Source: Panicum virgatum (lineage: Eukaryota > Streptophyta > Magnoliopsida > Poales > Poaceae). From it: 64,000 bases of DNA. Both the position numbers and the translations under genes were made by a program. The notes below the pieces were generated by a model that had not been told where the DNA came from, made no database searches, and saw nothing but the letters and a program-made list of their open reading frames with translations. Positions 24,324-35,631 of the stretch are shown here, piece after piece; position 1 is the first letter of the stretch; each line of letters begins with the position of its first letter. The stretch is from positions 18,173,756 through 18,237,755 of the forward strand of contig NC_053141.1 of NCBI RefSeq assembly GCF_016808335.1, given 5' to 3'.

Positions 24324-25025
24324 AATTGCTAGAACTAACAAAAGGTGAGGAACACTTCACAGCTGTGTTGTGCCTAGCTGCTTAGTATGTAAATGTTTGC
24401 ACTGAACATGCTATTTCTATGTAAATGCTGTGATTTGATTTTTTTTCCCATACAGTTCAAGCACTTGCCATAACTTTAGGTATAATTACTGATTCACAAT
24501 CCTATCGTTGTTTTGGAATATGTGCAGTTTGCTAGTTATAAGCATATTTACTTACATCTGCACTGCTGATTTAGTTACATCAGATTTTGACCATGATTTA
24601 GTTAGCAGTGGCTTTTCCATTCTTGATGCATTGATCTACTTTTGCCACCAGTTCCAGAGGTTCTTGTTTCAGTCTCAAGCTGAAACAAAGAGCATGGAGG
24701 AACCAACTCCCAAGCTGCTGATGATTATGCTGTTGGGAGTGCACTTGCAGAGGAATCAACTGCTGCTATATTACATGTTACATGTTGCTGATGGCTCTTT
24801 TTTGTGAATGATGATGTTTATGGAAGGGAAATAGAGATAATAATGTAGATGGTTTACGTCCTGGGCATAAACTTGTTGGATTAGATGTTGTATTAACTTG
24901 TGCATTACAAGATCTGTGTTAACTACTGTTGTTTATCATTTATGTGTCACATGTTGCTGCTGCTGCTATGTTACATCTTGTCATTTTATTAGTACTAACA
25001 TTCTCAATTGATTGGTCTTTTGTAG
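24324..25025 (+). other. Spacer/5' region of second CACTA gene
   Basis: The transposase 3' end gives way to the start region of the TNP1-type gene. A probable upstream coding exon lies near 24700-24770: one frame reads QAADDYAVGSALAEESTAA, which resembles the low-complexity N-terminus of such proteins. Exact splice sites are not clear. Confidence 0.4.
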
Positions 25026-27219
25026 AGCCTGCCCCAAGAAAGGCTAGGACACGAACAAAAGGGATATTGCTTGACAAGATGACACGATCGATGAAGAGCA
25101 AGTTGCCTATAACTGTTGCAGATGGATTCAAAAGACCCCATGACCCGGTTCAAGCGGCGAAATTTGCTTCCGAAGCTGGTGTCGTTGTTAGAGATCATGT
25201 TCCTGTCTTCACCCATTGGAAACATTACAAGGAAAAGGAGAGTAAACCCATTTTTGATAACTTCATAGGAAAGCTAGGAGTAAGTTTCTTTATACTCAGT
25301 ACATGTTGCATTTGACTATAACAGTGTTCATCTTTTGCTGCTAATGACAAATCTCCCTCAAAATGTTTCAGTTAAGGCTGCGTGTGGACACCAGAGAAAA
25401 GGCAGTTGAGGAGGCTTGCACCAATGTATTCCAATCTGCTATAAGACAGAAGCGCTACAGGCTGAAGAAAAAATACTTTACTGGGATTCCAATTGATCAG
25501 ATCAGAAGAACATCACCTGTCTCCTACATGACTGATGAAATGTGGAACAAACTGGTTGAAAAGTGGATGAATCCCAAAAACTTGGTATGTTATCTTAGTG
25601 CAATTCTTTAGTTCTCGTGTACATGTTCTTGCAGCTATGTTGGATGAATTATAAATTTATTCTTTCATATGTGACATGTTGCAGCAAACAGCAGAGAAGA
25701 ACACGCAAAACCATGGCGAAGTCAAGTTCCACCAGACAACGGGTTCTCGCTCCTATGTTGCACAGCTGCATGAATATGTATGAGGAGGGTCACTTTTTTT
25801 TACTGCTGCTGCTATGTTAGATGTTGCTGCTGCTATTATGTTATTACTGCTTCATTTCCATTCATGTGTCACACATGTTGTTGCTGGTACTATGTTACAT
25901 GTTGTTGTTGCTGCTATATTACTGCTGATACTTTGTTGTGTCGCTGCTGCTGGTGCTATGTTACTTCTTAACTCCACTGCCTCTGTGCTACTCATTTTAA
26001 CTACTCCGTGCATTCCATGCTGAACAGACACAAAAGAAAATGGCTGCGGCACGTGCAAATCAAGAAGATGCTATTGGAGAACTTGAAGACCCTGTTGATG
26101 GGGACCAAGAAGATGCCGCTGATCAAGAACTTGATGTAGTGGAGGTCTTCAAAGAATGCCATACCAGCCGCAAGAAAGGACTAAGTGAAACTGCAAAAGA
26201 AGCAGTAGTAAGTATAATATGACTATATACTCATAAGGCTACTTGGCTTATCGGTCCGGGCTTGTATTGCATTTAGCCAACTTGGTATGGTTGTTTTCCT
26301 TATGTTCATCTAAGTTTGGCCAGATGCAGTAATGTTTATCTAAATTCCTTGTTATTAATGAAACCATAAGTTGACTGTCTATTTGTGGAATCAGTGGTCA
26401 CTTTGAGGTGCATGACTCTGCATGCACATATGCATATGCTGTTAGTAGGCATGAATTCTTCATCTTCAACTGTTAACACATAAATTTGCAGCAGGCCAGT
26501 GTAGTTGAGGCTCTGCCATACTTGTAGATTGCATTTTCTGACTGTTTGCAAGAACACAGGGGAGAAATATCTCATAGTGCTGCATTTGGTAAATCTATGA
26601 GTCTTTTTAGGCTAGCACAGTCGTTTGCTAGGTAAATGGACTATTTTAGGGTTGTAGAATAATCTGATTTGTTGTTACTATTTCCTTCAGTTCTGTATGC
26701 CATTGCTCCTGCTGCTAAGTTACTTATGATTTGTTGGCATTGGTGCATTTTAACTATTCATTCCTGCATTGAATAGCAGCCAGCTAATTGACATTTGGTT
26801 TTGGATTATGTCAGGCTGACATGGAAGCCCTTAAGGCCATGCCTCCTGCTGAAGGCAATGCAGTAGTCTCAAGTGCAGAGGTCGTCTCCAAGGTGCTCCC
26901 CAAGAATAGCAGCAACATCTTCCTGAAGAACATTGGTGTGCAGCCCATAAGCCCGACAAAAGCACCCACAGCCAAAGAAAGGGTGCTCGAGGCACAGCTA
27001 TCAGCTGAAAGACAAGGTTCTGCACTTCTCCAAGAGGAAGTGATTGTGCTGAAGCAAAAATCTCAGAGCACGGACGAAGCGCTTGAGAAGACCCGAAGAG
27101 AGTTGGAAGAATACAAGCGGCAAGTGGAAGAGAACAAGAAGGCGACGGAGGAAACTAATGCGCTGATGCACCGGTTTTTTATGATCAACAGTGGTGCCAA
27201 CAGTGGTCCTTCAGTTTGA
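25026..27219 (+). CDS. TNP1/Transposase_24-type protein of CACTA element, five exons
   Basis: Splicing at GT-AG sites joins exons 25026-25279, 25372-25584, 25685-25777, 26028-26207 and 26815-27219 into one open frame ending TGA at 27217-27219. It starts in frame +2 from an unplaced first exon. The product has a basic region (PAPRKARTRTKG), a central domain (VPVFTHWKHY ... RQKRYRLKKKYFTGIP, then DEMWNKLVEKWM), and a C-terminal coiled coil (about 27000-27170, Glu/Lys/Arg-rich heptads). This matches the second gene of plant CACTA elements, which in En/Spm encodes a DNA-binding accessory protein for the subterminal repeats. All five exons are intact, unlike the transposase. Family assignment by recognition. 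Confidence 0.8.
25800..25980 (+). repeat. GCTGCT/ATGTTACATGTTG intronic repeats
   Basis: Degenerate copies of tgttgctgctgcta followed by tgttacatg occur in this intron and also near 24767-24790, 24946-24985 and 25672. They lie in the introns and upstream spacer of the TNP1-type gene. Confidence 0.7.
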
Positions 27220-27522
27220 TGAGCTGCAGCCTGGTGGGTTGGATTTTGTCTGGTGAACTTCTCTGGTGATGGGTGTATGGTGAACTTGTGTCTGGTGGGT
27301 GCTGGGTCACGTTCGGTGGGTTCTGGGTGAAGCACTTGGTGCTGGTTAAACACTTCGATGCCTGTGTGAACTTTGTGATGAATAGTGTTTGAACTCTGTG
27401 ATGAATAGTGTCTGTGTGATGAACCAGACATGATCATATGTTATTCTGTGCTATATTTTAGTGTCTGTTATTCTGTACATCTTTATGAATTGCCTCTGTG
27501 TGGTGCGTGTGGTGCGATCAGA

Positions 27523-27838
27523 AGTACACACGTGTCGCAACAGGAAGCGTCCACATGGAGCAACCAAAAGTAGACAAGTGGCTAGACCATAATAGAACAC
27601 GTGGCTCGACCTGAAGTAGACACATGGCGCCACCGGAACCCGACATGTGGCGCGACCAAAAGACGACACGTGGCACCGCTGGAAGCAGACACATGGCATC
27701 CTGGGAAGGCGACACGTGGCTCTGCCAGCGTGGCAGCTCGTGACGTCAGCTGTCAGCGTGGCACGGCGCCACGTCAGCTGCTCGCATGGCACGACGCCAC
27801 GTCAGTTGCCAGCATGGCGCGTGCCACGTGGCTGCGTC
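27523..27838 (+). repeat. Minisatellite with GACACGTGGC cores at CACTA 3' end
   Basis: About eight diverged copies of a 28-30 bp unit containing (g)acacgtggc or acatggc, then three to four copies of a unit with ccacgtcag. CACGTG is the G-box palindrome bound by plant bZIP and bHLH factors, so it may act on the element; this is inference. Similar acgtgg motifs appear near 8300-8400. Confidence 0.75.
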
Positions 27839-27839
27839 T

Positions 27840-28081
27840 TCCATGACGAAATTAATGACGATTTGCATTAGTCATAGAAGGAAAGAAGTTTCATGACGAA
27901 TAACCTGTTCGTCACTGGAAAAAACAGTTCTATGACGAATTTGGTTGATTCGTCACGGAAAATCAAATGTGACGCTCCCACAGTGACGATTTCAAATTCG
28001 TCACAAAACACTTTCTGTGACGAAAACAGTGTTATCCATGACGAAAACTGTTTGTCATAGAAAAGAGGTTCTATACTAGTG
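27840..28081 (+). repeat. CACTA 3' subterminal TGACGAA repeats and TIR
   Basis: About a dozen direct and inverted copies of TGACGAA/TTCGTCA in 240 bp, ending in the 3' TIR TACTAGTG at 28074-28081. Confidence 0.85.
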
Positions 28082-29210
28082 TACTTACTTGCTCATAGAT
28101 CTGCAATCCATTTGGAGGTACTTTTTGAAAGATTTTTGAAAACATGGCAAATTTCCCAGGATAACTCTCTCGAGGCACTCAACTTGTATTTTCCTTACCA
28201 GGGCAGTGTCTGCCTTCGATCTTTTCTGCTACTACAAAGCTTTTGTGGAGCTCAAGGTAGGATAAGAATAGGGCATACTTGCATTCCATATATTGTAAAG
28301 TCAAAGAGAGGATCCATGGAGAAACAAGTCATGCAATCTCGATGAAAAGGTGCAAGTGTATGAGTGGATGGATGGATGGATGCGGCTTACTCCTTGAGGT
28401 AATGGTTTTCTCTCTCGAATCATCCCTCTCTTTTTTCTCTCTCTTTTTTTGAGACATGGTTACCCCTTTCTCTCTTTTTTTTTTGGGTCATGCTTCTTTG
28501 GCATGCCATCTTTTTTCTTTTTGGGGCAACCAAAATCTGACTTTATTTTATTTCAGGGATGTTTTAGGAGAGAGATCACCAAGACATGGAACATTTATTA
28601 ATGTGGAATGGATGGATGATGGTACTAATTCCCGGTGTAAGAATGTAGTGAATGGATGGGACGTGTACGTGCTCATGATCGAGAAAGCATGAAAAGCATC
28701 TCATTAGGGTCACACAATTTGACAAAACTCAACAGAACATCAAGCAACATATGTGTAAGGTTTTTCATGAAATATGACATATGGCTCTGGTAGGACTTTG
28801 CATATCACTGGGGAACTTTGCCCTTTTTTAGATTTTTGAAAACAACTCCAGACTACTTAGACTTGGATCAAGCATATGCAACCCATGGAACTTTCAGGTT
28901 CGTTGGCAAGATATTTACATAACCAACAGATTTAAACTCAAGAGAACTCTTATTTTCAAAACTAGGCACAACAGACATGGTAGAGCAAAGCAAAACTCAT
29001 CCTTTCAACTTATCATAAGGAGTTAAAACATTCTTACCGCGCATGATAAAAAGGGAAATAAAGTAGTAAATATTTATTTTGTTTTTGAAAGTTTTTATCA
29101 AATTTTATTCGAAAGCAAGTAAAGGATACAGTTGACTTAAGGGAGGGAACCTCCCCCAAGCTAGTTCTTGGTTTAGGATCCGAAATGCAGGACCTTTCTT
29201 CATACCTGAT
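28082..29210 (-). other. Non-coding interior of reverse-strand Athila
   Basis: No gene seen. Blocks match, inverted, the non-coding region before the first Athila's 3' LTR (gatggcatgccaaagaagcatgaccca, 3688-3713 versus 28487-28513). A short GGAT repeat is at 28361-28383. Confidence 0.6.
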
Positions 29211-31347
29211 CAGGTTGAGGTCGTTTCATCCGTACCTGGAGAAGTAGTAGCGGTCGATGACGTCTTATTCTTTTTGCGCCATACCTTCTTGGTCTTCTTT
29301 GATGGCGTAGACGGCGCAGGAATAGGATCCTCGGACGTAGGATAGACGATCTCCAGATCTTCCCATACTGTATTGGTGATGAAATCAGGGATCTTCTGGT
29401 CGTCTTCCACTGGCTCAGTTGGTGGAGTATGAATCTCCCAATCCTCTCAAGCTGGCTTGGAAGGGGAGTGATAATCTTGATCATTCCAACCGGGTTCTAC
29501 CCATAACCCCTGTTTCTCACTGTCCTCATGGATCAGGAATACCTCCCTCTTGTTTTGAAACTTGAACTTCATGGTCTTTCCCATGATGCAGAGGCTGATT
29601 CTTCCTGTCCCTACATCAATTCTGGCGTTTGTATCCTTGAGGAATGGTCGCCCAAGTATGAGCGGGATTCCAAGATCTCTCTCCATATCAAGGAATACGA
29701 AGTCCACTAGTATGTAGGTATTCTTGACTTTTACCATTAACCTTTCCATAACTCCTTCTGGATATCTTATCGTGGAATCCGCCAACGGAACACACATAGT
29801 AGTAGGGAAAATTGATGGATAGCCTAGCTTTTCGAATGTTACCTTGGGCATGATGTTGACGCTGGCTCCAAGGTCACACAGGGCGTGATCAAATTTACAA
29901 TTGAAGATTGAGTAACTTATCACTGGGGTTCTGGAATCTTCCCTTATTGTAGCTGCTAACTCGCCCCACGCACCCCTTCTTGGGCGTGTGAGCATCTCTG
30001 CATAGCTGAGGGGTGTCCTGCTAATTGGTTCTTTCCACATAGCATTGATGACATTAACGCTCTCTAGAGTTGATTCGGGTTGCCCCAGAATCTTCCCTAG
30101 TTCAGCAGCAGGTGTAGCAGCAGCAAGCTGAGCCAATTGAGTTTCTAGCATGTTGTTGAAACTTAGCTGGTTCTTCATAGCAGTGGAGAATCCGTCCATC
30201 TTGGCTTGGATGGTCTCCATTGATTTGTCTACAGCAGCCAACTTTTTCTGAAGGGACTCATTGATCTTCGCTTGGCCGTAGACAAGATCTCTCAAGTTAG
30301 GCTGGTTAGGATTGAAAGAATTTGAATTTCCATTACCTCCTTGATAGTATGGGCGTGGTTGATTCCACCCCTGACCTCCTTGTGGACGAAACCCATTGTT
30401 GCCATTGAGAAATAAAGCTTCCTCTTGGGTTTCTGGGCAATTGTCGCCCGAATGTCCAACATTCCTGCAGACCTCGCATGTCATACGAGTTTCTAAGGCT
30501 TGAAGAGTTTGCATTTGAGCCTTATCTTAGGAATAATCTGGAAATTTCTTGAGGAGATCAATCTTCATAGTGAGCATGTCGGCCTCCTTGACGGAGTGCA
30601 TACCTCGCTGGCATGGTTGGAGACGATCATCGCTCCAACCTTGGTTGGAAACCATCTTCTCGATCAATGATGTATCTCTTTCAATGGTCAGCAAGAAGAA
30701 AGCTCCACCCGCAGCGACATCCACATGATCACGGGATGATTGTGTTAACCCGTTGTAGAAGTTCTGTAGAATAAGCTAATTGTCCATTCCATGGTGCGGA
30801 CATGCCAGAATGTACTCCTGAAGTCACTCCCAAGCTTCAGGAATTGACTCATTTGATGCCTGCTGAAAATTCAAAATCCGACTATGAAGAGCATTGGTTT
30901 TGCCCGTCGGGAAGAGCTTTGAGAGGAACGCCCTGGCACATTTGTCCCAAGTATCCACAGCAGCCTTGTTAGCATAAAACCATTGTTTTGCTCTCTCCAA
31001 GAGAGAGAATGGAAACAGACGGAGTCGGATTGCATCTTGCGATACACTCTTGATAACAAAAGTATTGCAGAGCTCCAGGAGCTGCTGGAAATGAGCGCTG
31101 GCATCCTCATTGGCCTTGCCACAGAAAGTGCTGGCCTGCACCATCGTAATAAGACCCATCTTGACCTCGAAATTTTCCCATCCGGTGTTAACCTCGGCCC
31201 GGTAGAGACCTGGTTAGCAGACTGAGATGGGTAATCATGGAGTGTCTTCTGGGCCACAGCTCGAGGAGCTGACAACGATGCGATGACTGGTTCAGCTGCC
31301 GAGAGTGGTCTTCGAGGTGATACGAGATGAGCTCGCGTCCTCCTCAA
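29211..31347 (-). pseudogene. Athila gag-protease, broken
   Basis: On the - strand the N-terminal part (MGLITMVQASTFCGKANEDA, then LRLFPFSLLERAKQWF) is gag; a frame change lies upstream of it near 31160 and a stop follows near 30824. A knuckle-like CEVCRNVGHSGDNC at about 30470 precedes the protease (CDLGASVNIMP near 29880 and LILGRPFL near 29650), where the catalytic motif D-L-G appears in place of D-S/T-G, as is usual for Athila. A stop occurs near 30525, and the C-terminal tail (29211-29410) is in another frame. No RT follows. Gag packages RNA and the protease cleaves the polyprotein; this copy is non-functional. Confidence 0.85.
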
Positions 31348-31374
31348 AAGTGACTCTGGATCGGAATGAAAGTT

Positions 31375-32200
31375 TTACGGTAAGTCGAAACCGGTCATAC
31401 ACTACCCTATTTTCATATCAAAAGTCGCATTGGCAGGTTATCTTTTAGATTTCATCATGTTGTAATTTTGCCATATCGGCAACGGAGTCTAGGTTTAGGC
31501 TATATATAACGGACCCCATCATTTGTAAATTTTAATCAACCACATCGAATCAAAAACTTTACATTCAACGCATCTACCTTTCATGTCAGTGACTTCACCT
31601 AATATCTAGCTAGTTGTAGTAGCTTTTTCTCTTTACGAGTTCTTCTCAACAGTTAAGTTCATCCTTTGCTGGTAAGTTCCAAGTCGAGTTGTGTAGATAG
31701 GCTCAGGTTGATGGCGCATCGCTTCTTCCTCTGCTTATAGCGCTTAAGTTATCAAGCACGTTAGATCCTAAGCTTGCAGCGTAGCGTTCTTTCTTACATT
31801 TAATTAGTTCACCAATTTATCGATAGAAGTTATCAATCTGTTAGAGTAATCCATATAGTTTAGCTTGTTATTGCTTTTATCACAAGTTATCGGTAACTAT
31901 TTAGATCTTGCCAGGTTAATCTTCTTAATCTAGTTTGTTTAAAGCTTTTACCACAATTTATCCAGCTTAGATCTTCTCGCTATGGGCTTCTTTCATGATC
32001 TCACGGTCATAGAAGACTGGATCTAGATCTAGGTGTTGTTCTCGAGCTCTGTTGCTTTAAACGATGCTTGCTTCCTTGAATCGGCTGTCCGATAGCCGAT
32101 TGCTGACATCATCGATATCGGCTGGCTAGCCGATAGCCCCCGGAATTTAACGTTTATCCTCCTTATCAATTGCAAATCAAATTGACTGGCACGCCAAGCG
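31375..32200 (+). repeat. Tat/Retand-type LTR remnant
   Basis: A TATA-like gctatatataacg at about 31498, repeated AGCCGAT/ATCGGCT blocks at 32080-32140, and a final ctggcacgccaagcgcacc that resembles the PBS after the LTR at 57913-59133 (ctggtacgcccagtgggacc) suggest an LTR of the same type. Left boundary unclear. No gene. Confidence 0.45.
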
Positions 32201-32832
32201 CACCACACGCACACCTTTGGGTTTGGTACGATGGAGTAAAGCAGATCTCCCCGGTCCTAGCGTACATGGAGCATGAAGATCCATCCAGCGGAATTTTTAC
32301 ATCAATAAAGGGGAAGGATGAAAGAAGCTAAGAATCAAACCACTCGAAGGATCTGTATCTCCACACACTTTTGCACTTGACCTAAGTTTGTGAATGACAT
32401 ATATAGTTACTTGGAGAGATGATGTTTGACATCACAATATACATGTTGAAGATATGCAATCACCCCTAACTTGAGCTCCACATATAACCTTTTAGAGGTA
32501 GGAGGGCCTTCATGAAAATCTTGTAGAGGATCAAAAACCGTGAGTGATCGAGTGATTTGAGCAAATGGAGAGTGTGCCTTGCTTTTTGAAAATTCTTGAA
32601 AAAATTCTCCAAGTACCGTGAAGCAGAACTCACCATGACCTCCATTGATATATTCTGAGGATAAATAGGTGAAAGTGACAGTGTAAGCCGCCTTGAATCC
32701 AAGGTATGAAGGGAAAAGCTTTGAAATAATCCTTACGCATGATTTCAATTCATGCCCCCAAACTTTGCTTGATCCTCTAGATCTATTTCGATTCTTTTTG
32801 CTAGGGACGAGCAAAGTCTAGGTGTGGGGGTG
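32201..32832 (+). other. Athila 3' internal remnant with PPT
   Basis: No intact coding region. It ends with ctagggacgagcaaag and aggtgtgggggtg, the Athila-type PPT context seen before 4284. Confidence 0.5.
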
Positions 32833-34334
32833 TGTTGGCGGATGATTTCGATGATTTTTGCCACCAATATTTCTCCAGATTTCATACAATTAAGGCCATA
32901 ATATTGCCAAATTCATTTACATTAACTAGTTCCACAAGTTTTGGTGATTCTTTGAATGCAGGAACTAGGTGTACAAAAATTGGCCAAATTGGGAAAATTC
33001 CTAGGGCCTAGGCCAGGCTAGCTAGCCTATCCACTGTGGAATTTCGTGATGAAATTCTACCAGTGTGCTCATGAGCTCAAGTCCAAGCCACTCCAACCTG
33101 GTCTCATACAAAATTCATATCCTAAGGCCGAAAGGCTTGAGCCATGAGAAGTTGGGTCCACCGACAGTAACTAAACTTAGTACCAAGACCCAAACTGACT
33201 CAAGAAAGAACACACAACCATGGATTGATGTGCTAGTGCAACAGAGAGCCAGGAGGAGCCAGAGCCTGGCCGACCGGCCTAAGGGAGACCGGCCGGCTCC
33301 CTAACTGTCAACTTAAGACCCACGCAACCAATACCAATTTTTTTTGAAGCAATCTGGAGTGTCCAGCAAAGAGGCGGTAGAAAATGGGTGACATCCCTAG
33401 ACTGGCCGACCAAAGGGAGGCCGACCGGCCCCACTTTGCAGTGCCTCATCTTCGTCCTTCGCGTGGAAACCAAGCAGCCAACCTACTTGCTTAATGTGCA
33501 CGCACCGGCCTGATTATCGACCTCAAGCAACTATATAAGGAGCTCCCACCTCACTTGCAAAGACTCACTATCCTTGGAGAGAAAGAGTTCTCAAGATTAG
33601 TTCCTTAGCTTAGTGTAGAATAGGGAGAGTGTGAGGTGAGAGCTTTGGTGCAAACCAAGCTAAACGAGCGGAGTCGAGTCTCTCGACCTTACTCCATTTT
33701 GTATTTGCCTCGGAGGAATATATCTTTGAGTAAGTTCCTCATCTATCTTCAGTATCTCGCTAGTTTTACTTTTTGTCTTATTTACTTGTTTAGTTGCTCT
33801 CTTTGATCTGTGGGATTCTGAGTCAGCGTAAATAGCAAGTTCTACTTATTTGAGGTTGCTCTCCTCCTAAGTACACAGTAGGAGTAAGTGAATCGATAGT
33901 TGTAGGCATGGTGCCAGCTAGGCTTGGTTAGTCATCTCAGACTGTGTTCCCCTCCACGGTACAGCAGTGGTAGGCGGCAAGTGGTTACAGCCATGTTCAT
34001 CCTTTGTAGTCCATCACATTCGGGTGCTTTCATAGCAGTAGTTGTCGACTGACGTCAGACTCCCTTCTCGCCCCAATCTGAGTCCTTCTCTGAGGCTGCC
34101 AAAGCAGATTAAATTAGTAAATAGCAAGTTATCTAAGTAAATCAGTAAGCTATATGAAGTTAAGACATCTTCCCTCTCACCTCTTCTCCCCAAGTAGGTC
34201 CAGGTGAGTAGTTCTAAGCCTAGTCACGTCTGTTGTTTCTTGGATTCAATTTCCTAGGTATACTCCTCGGTGAAAGCTGCAATTGGTCTCTGTGCACTTG
34301 TGGAGTAATTCTTTTAGTCTAAGAAGTACCAATA
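32833..34334 (+). repeat. Athila-type 3' or solo LTR
   Basis: It starts TGTTGGCGGATG after a PPT and ends ACCAATA, with terminal CA mutated to TA if the boundary is right. About 1.5 kb. TATA-like ctatataagg at 33531. The reverse fragment at 5562-6300 belongs to the same family. Confidence 0.7.
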
Positions 34335-34672
34335 GGCCGGTAATTCAGCTTCACGCATGCGTAACCGACCTCAGGGCATCACTAGAGAGCTCCATGCGGC
34401 CGCTGATGAGGAATGGTGCTTAAATCGGTTCAGCTGATCGACCAAGAACTCCTTTTCCACCGGCCTTTTGCTATATGAATGACTTGTAGGTGGCCCTCAT
34501 GATGATGCTTTAGGGTAGGCGCTAAATTGAGTCAGTTTAGGTCATTTTATGGGTGCATTGAACCGTGTGCTTGCGCCTGATTTGCCAGAAAGGTGTTGCC
34601 TTGAATTAGGACTAGTGTATTTCCTTGCTCATGAGATATGTTTTCTCCTTTAATGTACCAACATACAAATAA
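34335..34672. other. Unassigned spacer
   Basis: No coding or repeat structure recognised between the Athila LTR and the hAT MITE. Confidence 0.4.
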
Positions 34673-34680
34673 TCACTAAT

Positions 34681-35101
34681 CATGGTTTTAAATAGCCGGT
34701 TATAGCCCCGCTATAGCCTTTTTAGAGGGTTCCCACTATGCTATTTGTATTTGTGCTTCTATGGCAGCTATGGACGCTAAATTGAGCTATAGCTGCGCTA
34801 AATGGCGTAGCTTTAGCGCCGCTATAGCCATATCCTTATCTCAGTGCTACTGCTTTGGTCTTTTGGACAACTGAATATTTGATTGTATGAATTTTATTAT
34901 ATTATCAATTTAAGTAATGTTCTCGTAGCTCTAGAAATATAGTTATGTTTATGAAATTTGCTAATTACTGTATTTTTGTGCATCTATTACTTGTATTATT
35001 CATGATTTAGTAGTAAATCGCTATTTGCCATAGGCCCCTATAGCCTCTTAGCCTCGGAAAAATACGCCATTGTTTGTCATAGCCCGCTATTTAAAACAAT
35101 G
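34681..35101 (+). mobile_element. hAT-type MITE
   Basis: A 421-bp element with terminal inverted repeats CATGGTTTTAAATAGC and CATTGTTTTAAATAGC (second read on - strand), flanked by a perfect 8-bp duplication TCACTAAT (34673-34680 and 35102-35109), the target size of hAT transposons. Subterminal GCTATAG/CTATAGC motifs repeat at both ends. No coding capacity. Confidence 0.88.
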
Positions 35102-35111
35102 TCACTAATAC

Positions 35112-35631
35112 TTGTGGAATTTATTAGTAATAATTCCTACTACTAATATTGATCCTTATCTTTTATGTGTTTACGTAGGACTTGATGGCATAGATTGGCA
35201 CTTAAGAGCTGTCAACAATGAGATGCTTCAGGTCTATTTTACTGTCAGTGGGAATGTGATGAACAACGAGATCGTGGCAGTGGCTGAGCTCAAGCTTGCG
35301 CATGGTACGATTCAGGGTTTAGGATGGTCTGGGCCGAAAACGGGTTAAATCCGGCCTAAGAGGGAACGTTTATTTTTCTAGAATATATTTTTACACTTTA
35401 AACAAATTTAGAAAATTCTTGATAATTATTTTGAACAACAAAGTTGGACATGAGGCCAAATGAAAATACTTGGACTCCTAAAAAAGGTTATAGAATCTTC
35501 CAATAAATGGATTTAGCTCTAGAAAAAATGAGAATAATTTCCACAAAAAATTGAAAAATTGTCGAAAACCCCTAACAATGGATAAACACTTTCTAGAAGA
35601 CATTCACATCCTAGATTTATATATTTTAGGG
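35112..35631 (+). other. Exon-like fragment and AT-rich spacer
   Basis: After tttacgtag, which resembles a 3' splice site, an open stretch (about 35179-35345) reads DGIDWHLRAVNNEMLQVYF and continues to a stop at 35346-35348. I do not recognise the family. It could be a gene fragment captured by a transposon or a chance ORF. The rest is AT-rich. Confidence 0.25.

Larger units (their letters stand above)
8073..28081 (+). mobile_element. CACTA (En/Spm-type) DNA transposon, autonomous-type structure
   Basis: It starts CACTAGTACAAATGTGATTTTCTATGACG and ends with the imperfect inverted form (CTATGACA on the - strand, then ...TACTAGTG). The flanking bases are TAC on both sides (8070-8072 and 28082-28084), the 3-bp target duplication expected of CACTA elements. 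Subterminal TGACGAA/TTCGTCA repeats fill both ends. Inside are a tnpD-type transposase (Tnp2 family) and a second gene of the Transposase_24/TNP1 type. Excluding the nested retrotransposon (12127-23571) the element is about 8.6 kb. Transposition by this copy alone is unlikely because the transposase is broken. Confidence 0.95.
6387..31370 (-). mobile_element. Reverse-strand Athila-type element lacking pol, split by CACTA
   Basis: Pieces on the - strand are gag-protease (29211-31347), non-coding DNA (28082-29210 and 7830-8072), a PPT at about 7830-7850 (gatcccccaagc on +) and a 3' LTR (6387-7829). The 20-kb CACTA at 8073-28081 interrupts the non-coding part. No reverse transcriptase, RNase H or integrase sequence follows the protease, unlike a full Athila, so this resembles a gag-protease-only derivative that would depend on a partner for pol. 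The 5' LTR is missing; similarity stops near 31370 against an unrelated LTR fragment. Confidence 0.7.

Noticed and set aside
27523..28081. CRISPR-like array of regularly spaced repeats
   Set aside because: Units are diverged, spacers are not unique in length, and the position matches CACTA subterminal repeats in a plant genome.
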